Part shown: piece after piece, positions 54,737 to 60,657 of the stretch | Layout of the letters: each line of letters starts with the position of its first letter | Position numbering within the stretch: the first letter of the stretch is position 1 | Assembly (NCBI GenBank): GCA_019637635.1 | Contig: JAHBVI010000030.1 | Span: 1-60,657, forward strand | DNA length: 60,657 nt | Source: Anaerolineae bacterium | GTDB taxonomy: Bacteria; Chloroflexota; Anaerolineae; Promineifilales; Promineifilaceae | Direction: 5' to 3' | Translations under genes and position numbers: made by a program | Notes under the pieces: model-generated | What the model saw: only the letters and a program-made list of their open reading frames with translations | Databases searched by the model: none | Told to the model about the DNA's origin: nothing

Positions 54737-55897
54737 ATGCGTCAACGAATTGTGTGGTTACTCAATGGCGGGGTGGCCGTTGTCACCCTCATTCTCGTCT
54801 TTGCCCACTTTAGCCGGCCGCCGCAAAACCAAAATTTGCCCGGATCGGCTGCGCCGTAGGCGCAGCCGATAACGGCATTGGCATTTTTGACCTATCCTGG
54901 GGAGGGACAGCACGTGAATGCCAGTTTGAACAGCGTATCCGTCACCCTGGCCGCCTATCCCACAGACCAAAACCAGCAGTTGAATACCACCGCTCCGCAC
55001 ACGCTGGGCAGCCAGCCGGCTCGCGCCATGTGTGCAGCGGATGAACTGACGGCCGCGCCCAATGGGAAATACCTGCTCATCCAATACAACTGCGAAGCCG
55101 CCCTCTTTGCCATCCTGCAAAACCTGGCTACCGGCGCGGAAACGAATCTGGCGCGGGGCTATTTCCTGGACTGGTCGCCCGACGGCGACTGGCTGCTTTT
55201 CCGCCAGACGGACAATGACGAAATCTGGCTGATCCATGCCGTGACCGGCAAGGCCCAATCGCTGCCCCATCTGCCACCGGGTACCTACAATGCTGCCTTT
55301 CATCCTTCCGGGCAGCAGGTGATCACCGCCGCCAGCCGGGGACTTCGGTTTGGCAGCGAACTGGGCGTCTATGACCTGGCCGGGCAGAGTTATGCCCGCT
55401 GGCAAACGTTCCCCGACCAGATAGCTGCCTTTCCGCGCTGGTCGCCGGATGGGGCGCGGCTGGCCTATATTCTGATGCCGGACAGCAACCAGCCGTTCAC
55501 CGTGGGGGAATTGTGGCTGGCCGACCCGGCTACCGGCGCACCGGACCAACTGCTAGACGCCGTAGACGCCGGGCATGGCTACCCGCCGGTCTGGTCGCCG
55601 GACGGCCAAAGCCTGGTCTACGTGCGCCGCGAAAACCCGGGCAGCATCCGCGCCGACCACCTGGCACCGGCGCTGCGCAGCAATCTGATGTTGGCGGAGG
55701 CGGCCACCGGGCAGACCACGCCACTGACCAGCTTTCCGGACAGCCTGGTGTATGATGCCGTCTGGTCGCCGGATGGGGCCCAACTGGCCTTCACCGCCGA
55801 TGACGCCATCTGGCTTGTCACGCCCGGCCAACCGCCTACCCAACTGACGCAAACAACAATCACCGCCCGCCACCCGGCGTGGCTGACAGAAAATTAG
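54737..55897 (+). pseudogene. TolB-like propeller protein interrupted by an in-frame amber codon in a hairpin
   Basis: From ATG 54737 (AAGGGAGGAAA upstream) the frame encodes a membrane anchor (IVWLLNGGVAVVTLILVFAHF) then meets TAG at 54857-54859. The same frame resumes immediately (AQPITALAFLTYPGEGQHVN) into a ~330-aa beta-propeller with repeated WSPDGxxL motifs (FLDWSPDGDWLLF, AVWSPDGAQLAF). The TAG sits in the loop of a perfect 12-bp hairpin (54844-54870). Either a hairpin element inserted and broke the gene, or the amber is suppressed. The downstream part could alternatively start at TTG 54878, but would lack an anchor. Without the hairpin, the anchor and propeller would form one extracytoplasmic protein. 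Confidence 0.7.
54844..54870. repeat. 12-bp perfect hairpin carrying the amber codon
   Basis: ATCGGCTGCGCC (54844-54855), loop GTA, GGCGCAGCCGAT (54859-54870). TAG is formed by the loop and first stem base. Confidence 0.75.
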
Positions 55898-55976
55898 GAA
55901 TTATGAATTAGGAATTATGAAGGGGAGGAAGTGCAGACGCTTCATCATTCATCCTTCATAATTCATAATTCCCCTC
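55893..55976. repeat. 7-bp-period repeat hairpin (gaattat family)
   Basis: aattagg, aattatg, aattagg, aattatg on the left; ttcatca, ttcatcc, ttcataa, ttcataa on the right. It overlaps the stop of the propeller gene. Confidence 0.8.
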
Positions 55977-55987
55977 TGGAGTTTGCC

Positions 55988-57478
55988 ATGAAACTGCTCA
56001 CTTTCTCTTTCATTTTACTGTTTTGCCTGCTGCTGGTGGGGTGTGGTGTAGAGGGGGAGACGGCTACGGCCGTGCCTACCCGTGTGGCTGTGGTGACGAA
56101 TACGCCCACCCAACTACCGGCAACGGATATGCCAATGGGGATGGACACGGCCGTGGCTACCCCAACCAACACCGCTACCAGCACGGTTACATCCTTGCCG
56201 GCTACGGCCGCTTCGACGGCGCTCAGTGCAGGTGTGTCCACTCAAACGCCCACTGTCACCCCCACCCCCCTACCCCCACCCCCCGGCAAAATCTACTTCT
56301 TTTGGGATTCAAAAATCATAAGAGACTTAAATACAAATCCTGTTCATAGTCTTTATTTAGCCACCCCGGGGGAAGGCCTGGGTGATTGGAATATTCAACC
56401 ATTAGTAGAAGAGATTATCGGTCATCCACAAATTACACTCTCCCCAGGCAAAACAAAATTTGCTTTCACTGCGTTGGAGGATAAGAATGGCGATGGAAGT
56501 GTGAGTGATGAAGGCTATGACCGTGGCTTTGATGCACCGAACATATTTACTTACATACTGACGAATAGTGAATTTGTACGCCTCACTTCCGAATACTTTT
56601 CAGGTTATACAGGTTGGTTATCCGATAACGAACTCGCTGTGGGTTTCCGCGCAATTAACACCAATGACCTTACCTGGCGGCAGTTGATAAACGAAGAAGT
56701 GTTGCCAGATGATATGCTAGGCATAAGCCTTTCGCCTGATGGGAATTTCATAGCCGTTAACCAGACCTCAGGTCAAATCAGCTTAATCAAAATAGAGTCC
56801 GGTGAGGTAGTTGTTGTCACTAATGAAATGGGCGGAGCAAATGAAATCGGCTTGTCAGATGTAAAAATGGTTTGGTCGTCAGATAGTAAATGGCTTGCTC
56901 TAAACCAATCCTCTACCAATCACTTCATAGTGGTAAATATAGATTCTCAAGAGACAATTCCAATACCCATATCAGGCCCTCCTCTCGAAATGACAATTTA
57001 CCCACTTCCTCGTCACAAACTGGCATGGTCCCCGGATAATCAATATCTGGCGGTCGTTCAGCCCAAACCAGACGGATCAGTACTCCTTCTGCTAAATTCT
57101 TTAGATTTTACTCCTCAAGAAATGATAAGCACTCCAGGAGAGATTCACAATCTATTTTGGTCGCCGAATGGTTCCCAATTGGCAATGACCATAAGTAAAG
57201 GGGAAAAAGATGCCTCTCTGCATGTTTTGGAAATAACAAGTGGTGATTTTCGGGAATTGTGGCAAAGCGCAGAATCTACACGATTTTATATTGTGGCCTG
57301 GTCACCCGATAGTGAGTGGCTCCTTTTCTTTAATGGAACAGGATGGTCACCAAGAGAGGACGAGGCGGGTATTTATGTGATTCATAAAAATGGGGGTGTC
57401 CCCTACTTAGTCTCGAATACTTCTGGCAGTCGAGATCCTATTGCATTTTATTGGCTACCAGAAATGGATACACCATAA
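55988..57478 (+). CDS. Propeller lipoprotein (paralogue 1)
   Basis: 496 aa from ATG 55988. A lipoprotein signal (LLTFSFILLFCLLLVGC, lipobox LVGC) is followed by a Thr/Val/Ala/Pro-rich linker (~residues 22-95; TAVPTRVAVVTNT) and a TolB-like propeller with WSPDxxWL/LSPG blades. It is probably anchored on the outer face of the membrane. It starts almost identically to the next gene, so they are tandem duplicates. The linker is GC-rich with ACGGCCGT copies, whereas the propeller is AT-rich and has none. CTGGAGTTTGCC upstream of the start is shared with the neighbour. Confidence 0.85.
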   Translation: MKLLTFSFILLFCLLLVGCGVEGETATAVPTRVAVVTNTPTQLPATDMPMGMDTAVATPTNTATSTVTSLPATAASTALSAGVSTQTPTVTPTPLPPPPGKIYFFWDSKIIRDLNTNPVHSLYLATPGEGLGDWNIQPLVEEIIGHPQITLSPGKTKFAFTALEDKNGDGSVSDEGYDRGFDAPNIFTYILTNSEFVRLTSEYFSGYTGWLSDNELAVGFRAINTNDLTWRQLINEEVLPDDMLGISLSPDGNFIAVNQTSGQISLIKIESGEVVVVTNEMGGANEIGLSDVKMVWSSDSKWLALNQSSTNHFIVVNIDSQETIPIPISGPPLEMTIYPLPRHKLAWSPDNQYLAVVQPKPDGSVLLLLNSLDFTPQEMISTPGEIHNLFWSPNGSQLAMTISKGEKDASLHVLEITSGDFRELWQSAESTRFYIVAWSPDSEWLLFFNGTGWSPREDEAGIYVIHKNGGVPYLVSNTSGSRDPIAFYWLPEMDTP

Positions 57479-57563
57479 AAAGCCCCTCGCTGCGGCCGGT
57501 CTTCCAGACCGTGCCGCTCATGATCATCTGAATCCTACATAATCACAATTTCTGGAGAGTGCC

Positions 57564-59036
57564 ATGAAAACAGTTCGATTTTCTTTCATTTTGGTGTTGG
57601 TTTGGCTGCTGATGGGGTGTGGCGTGGAGGGGGAAACGGCTACGGCCGTTTCGACTGCGCTCAGTACGGCCGTGCCCACCCGTGTAGCGGTGATAACGAA
57701 TACGGCCGTGCCGCCCACCCCCACCCAACCGCCTGCTACGGATACGCCGGTGGTGATGGATACGGCCGTGCCTTCCCCAACCAATACCGCTACCAGCACG
57801 GCTACATCCTTGCCAGTTACGGCCGTGCCCACCGAAACGCCCACCATTATCCCAACACCCCTCCCCCCACCCCCCGGCGAAATCTACTTCTTTTGGGACC
57901 CAACACCTTTCGACTCCTCAGGAGTCCCTTCTAATGCGCCTAAACACAATTTGTATAGGGCCATAGCAGGAGACACATTAGCTGAGTGGCATGTAGACAC
58001 GCTATTAGACAAAGTAATGGATTGGACAATGGAAGCCCCCAGTTTTCCGCAAGTTGTTTTATCACCTGACCAGACGAGGCTTATACTGACTACCTGGAAG
58101 GATATTAATGACGATGGGGATGTAGAGGACGTAAGTTCGATCCAAATTTATGATTTTGAAGAAAATAGCCTAACACAGGTGACTGAATACGACCCACTTG
58201 GATTTGCCTTAACTGGGCTTTCAGACGGCCAAAAAATAGTTTACGCCTGGGGCAAAGAGGTCTACATGATAGATTTAAGTGGTTCATCTGTAGAACAACT
58301 AACTCCTTCTTTTCCGCTAAATGTTAGTCGGGTTCTATCGTCCCCAGATGGGGATTACGTCGCTATATGGGTTCAAACGGGCCAGTTATTTGTTCTTGAC
58401 ATGAATACAAAAAATTTTCGCCTGATCGATGAATACAATCCTTTTCTTAACATGGTGTGGTCAGCTGATAGTCAATGGTTAGCCTACATGATCACAGCCA
58501 GTTCAACCAGTTCAACTCTTATGCTCGGAAACCCTGACACGCTTGAGACAATTCCATTGGTGCAAACCGGACTAACAATACCAAGATGGTCTCCTGTTAG
58601 CTCACAAATTGCTTTAGTACAAAATGTGCCGGGATCGTCCAGTTTGCATGTTTGGGATGCTGATACATTGACCGATAGGGAATTGATTGAGTGGGAAGGC
58701 AATGGAGCATCACTTCCCGTATGGTCACCGGATGGCAGCAAAATAGCCCTCAGTTTTACGGGTGAGGATTTCGCTACCATTTATGTTATTGATGTGAATA
58801 CAGGTGAAGTAACAGAGCTACTACATTTGGAGAATATCGAGAAGAGGGAATTGTGGTCATTCGGTGCGCAGAGATGGTCCCCAGATGGGGAGTGGCTTTT
58901 GTATTTTGATGCTCGCATAGAAAACGGTGGCCTTTATGTGATCAATACGACTTCCGGTGATTCATCCTTACTTTTGGAAATTCCGGAAAACACACTTTTT
59001 CCAGACCATTTTTTCTGGTTGCCGGATTCTCAATGA
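57564..59036 (+). CDS. Propeller lipoprotein (paralogue 2)
   Basis: 490 aa. Lipoprotein signal FILVLVWLLMGC (lipobox LMGC), longer Thr/Pro/Ala-rich linker (~22-110: TATAVSTALSTAVPTRVAVITNT) in which ACGGCCGT recurs five times within about 180 nt, then a beta-propeller (LSPDQTRLIL, WSADSQWLAYM, WSPDGSKIALS, WSPDGEWLLYF). Paralogue of the preceding gene. The linker seems to be a repeat-expanded spacer between membrane and propeller. Ligand unknown. Body is AT-rich versus flanking genes. Confidence 0.85.
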   Translation: MKTVRFSFILVLVWLLMGCGVEGETATAVSTALSTAVPTRVAVITNTAVPPTPTQPPATDTPVVMDTAVPSPTNTATSTATSLPVTAVPTETPTIIPTPLPPPPGEIYFFWDPTPFDSSGVPSNAPKHNLYRAIAGDTLAEWHVDTLLDKVMDWTMEAPSFPQVVLSPDQTRLILTTWKDINDDGDVEDVSSIQIYDFEENSLTQVTEYDPLGFALTGLSDGQKIVYAWGKEVYMIDLSGSSVEQLTPSFPLNVSRVLSSPDGDYVAIWVQTGQLFVLDMNTKNFRLIDEYNPFLNMVWSADSQWLAYMITASSTSSTLMLGNPDTLETIPLVQTGLTIPRWSPVSSQIALVQNVPGSSSLHVWDADTLTDRELIEWEGNGASLPVWSPDGSKIALSFTGEDFATIYVIDVNTGEVTELLHLENIEKRELWSFGAQRWSPDGEWLLYFDARIENGGLYVINTTSGDSSLLLEIPENTLFPDHFFWLPDSQ

Positions 59037-59085
59037 ATTTTACTCTATAACACAGAGGGTACATGTGCATACGAAGAGGAAATAG

Positions 59086-60657
59086 ATGAACAGAAAAAAT
59101 GTTACCGTGACCTTGATACTGCAAAGTGTTTGCTGGATTTTGATTGTTTGGGTATTAGCTCAAGAATTAGCCAATGCCAGCCAGGCATATGCAGCTTCAG
59201 CAACTCTCCAATCAACTCCCCAGCCGTTCTTAGGACCGATTTATTACGGCCGTAGAGATGTCTTAAATGTCATCGATCACGATCTGCCTTGTGCAAGCGT
59301 GTGCGATGACGGCCCACTTAATTTTCACGTTTTGCATCATAACGGGATAAGGTATGATGCTGTTACTGCCACACCGAACCCACTACATACTGCAACCCCA
59401 GATGGGTGGCCACCACCCACACCTTATATACCCGACCCCGGATTTGGATATGACGAACATGCCGGAGTAGATTATTTACTTAAGTATGTTCCGGTCATTG
59501 CGGCTGCCGATGGAGATGTACTGGTAGCTAATTGGGCAAATCCCAGCAACCATCGCGGCGGTTTTGGACTTCATGTGCAACTGGATCACGGCACCTACAC
59601 AACACTTTACGCACATTTAAGCGTGATAACTGTCGCACAAGGAGATTCAGTATCTGCTGATCCCGCAGAAAGGAATAGTATTATCGGCATTAGTGGGAAT
59701 ACTGGCTCGGTACTCGGAGGATGCCCCGATGTTGGTACTGATCCATTATGTTCAGCACATCTTCATTTTGAAGTTCGTGAAGGAAGTGGGTATAAGCCGG
59801 TCAATCCTTACGGTTGGACTGCCCCTATTGAGACAGTTGATCCCTGGTCGGTTTACATAAATCCACAAGGGACACCAGCAGGAGCGGTTAGTTATAACTT
59901 ATGGGCAACGCCACCCGCTCTTGTCTCTTATGCTGACCAATACCCTGGCACAAACGTGCCACCCGTCTCTGAACCGGCCGTAAACAATGCGCGGATGATC
60001 ATTGATGACGGTTCGGCCGATTTTTCTACGATTGACACCTGTTGGGTATATACACCGGGCAACGACAGCTACAATAACAGCTACCGCCGCGCCAATGCCA
60101 ATGGCCCCAACGACTGCCGCGCCCGTTGGACCATTCGCCCGGATGCTTTTACGCTGCCTGGTGACTATGATGTATTTGTCCATATTCCCGAAGACAGCAC
60201 CGCCTCTCTGGGCGCGGTTTATACGGTCACGCACAACTTGAAAACCAGCCGGGCGATAGTGGTGCAGGCGGCGTACCTGGATAACAACACCGAACACAAC
60301 GCCTGGGCCTATCTTGGCCGTTACGATTTTGCTATGAATACGGCCGTTTCCGAATTCATCGAACTATATGATGATACGCTTGCCGATGACGCCGGCAATC
60401 ATGTGCTGGCCGATGCCATCATGCTGGCCCCGGCGAACGGGGCGATGCCGTTGCCCCAGCGATACCTCTATGTCTCTTTTGCCAGCAGCGGCTACGCCGG
60501 CAACGTGCCCTATGACGACGAGGACATCTTGCTCTTTGACGCCGCCACCGGCGAATGGCATATGTTTTTTGACGGCTCAGACGTGGGTCTGGCTGGCGTG
60601 GACATTGACGCCTTTGATTTTCGTAACGGCCACCTTTTCTTCAGCCTGAACGCGCCG
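59086..60657 (+). CDS. Secreted M23-family peptidase with golvesin-like domain, 3' end outside window
   Basis: Open from ATG 59086 (GAGGAAATAG upstream) to the window edge: 524 codons without stop. A signal peptide (about residues 1-38, ends near ANASQAYAA) is followed by an M23/LytM domain with metal ligands His125/Asp129 (EHAGVDYLL), YAHLS and His225-x-His227 (AHLHFEVRE). This should cleave peptidoglycan cross-links. A golvesin-C-like beta domain follows (~residues 300-445: MIIDDGSADFSTIDTCWVYTPG), then another unassigned domain. GC content rises after ~59930, so the gene may be mosaic. Confidence 0.85.
   Translation, partial: MNRKNVTVTLILQSVCWILIVWVLAQELANASQAYAASATLQSTPQPFLGPIYYGRRDVLNVIDHDLPCASVCDDGPLNFHVLHHNGIRYDAVTATPNPLHTATPDGWPPPTPYIPDPGFGYDEHAGVDYLLKYVPVIAAADGDVLVANWANPSNHRGGFGLHVQLDHGTYTTLYAHLSVITVAQGDSVSADPAERNSIIGISGNTGSVLGGCPDVGTDPLCSAHLHFEVREGSGYKPVNPYGWTAPIETVDPWSVYINPQGTPAGAVSYNLWATPPALVSYADQYPGTNVPPVSEPAVNNARMIIDDGSADFSTIDTCWVYTPGNDSYNNSYRRANANGPNDCRARWTIRPDAFTLPGDYDVFVHIPEDSTASLGAVYTVTHNLKTSRAIVVQAAYLDNNTEHNAWAYLGRYDFAMNTAVSEFIELYDDTLADDAGNHVLADAIMLAPANGAMPLPQRYLYVSFASSGYAGNVPYDDEDILLFDAATGEWHMFFDGSDVGLAGVDIDAFDFRNGHLFFSLNAP

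Overview
The window (about 60.7 kb, GC-rich) looks like a chromosome segment of a free-living, probably filamentous or multicellular member of the Chloroflexota (Anaerolineae-like). That placement is inferred from gene content: multi-GAF sensor kinases, tandem nucleotidyl-cyclase/AAA/TPR signalling proteins, TolB-like propeller lipoproteins, secreted proteins ending in a YLP-type tail, and NACHT and caspase-like modules. No rRNA, tRNA or marker gene is present to prove it, and I saw no CRISPR array, IS transposase or prophage.

Region 1 (1-5.0 kb) is the most striking part: a complete diversity-generating retroelement (DGR). It has a reverse transcriptase with the DGR-type IGNLTSQ and YVDD motifs (38-1174, + strand), a template repeat TR (1381-1459), an Avd-like accessory gene (1519-1872, -), and a 976-aa membrane-anchored NACHT NTPase (2035-4965, -) whose C-terminal FGE-sulfatase/C-lectin-like fold ends in the variable repeat VR (2051-2129). 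Between positions 1383 and 1459 of the TR, 14 of 20 thymines (adenines on the sense strand) differ in the VR, against 1 of 57 other positions. That is the signature of adenine-specific mutagenic retrohoming. The order target-avd-TR-RT is canonical, but the RT gene is inverted.

Region 2 (5.1-31.7 kb) is mostly housekeeping and signalling: DUF190-CBS with a CrcB fluoride channel, a retropepsin-like pair, a metallophosphoesterase, an ArsR-ArsC fusion with a clear operator, an RNA-ligase-like enzyme, a giant cyclase/ATPase/TPR protein, a MoxR-DUF58 pair, a Doc-like toxin, acyl-CoA dehydrogenase, a URO-D-like enzyme, a GlcF-like Fe-S protein, an inositol monophosphatase family enzyme, AMMECR1, a GT4 glycosyltransferase, an acyltransferase, an EamA transporter, a REC-histidine kinase and an unusual threonine synthase-REC fusion.

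Region 3 (31.7-44.7 kb) holds a GAF sensor - DUF574 methyltransferase - GAF histidine kinase operon, a decayed response regulator, a GH13 amylase, a caspase-SH3 membrane protein and a CAP-domain secreted protein. Region 4 (44.7-60.7 kb) holds a 2007-aa surface protein, an OmpR-type two-component system, a haem-binding protein, an amber-interrupted propeller gene, two paralogous propeller lipoproteins and a truncated M23 peptidase at the right edge.

Three genome-wide patterns overlay this. (i) The 8-bp palindrome ACGGCCGT occurs about 140 times (1-2 expected), analogous to cyanobacterial HIP1, but only once in the first 5.2 kb, marking the DGR island as compositionally foreign. (ii) About two dozen gene boundaries carry imperfect 7-bp-period repeats, usually in two opposed arms that can form a hairpin and often overlapping stop codons. 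(iii) There are several MITE-like or composite hairpin elements. Gene boundaries here are therefore heavily shaped by small repeats, which extend, truncate or displace coding ends.
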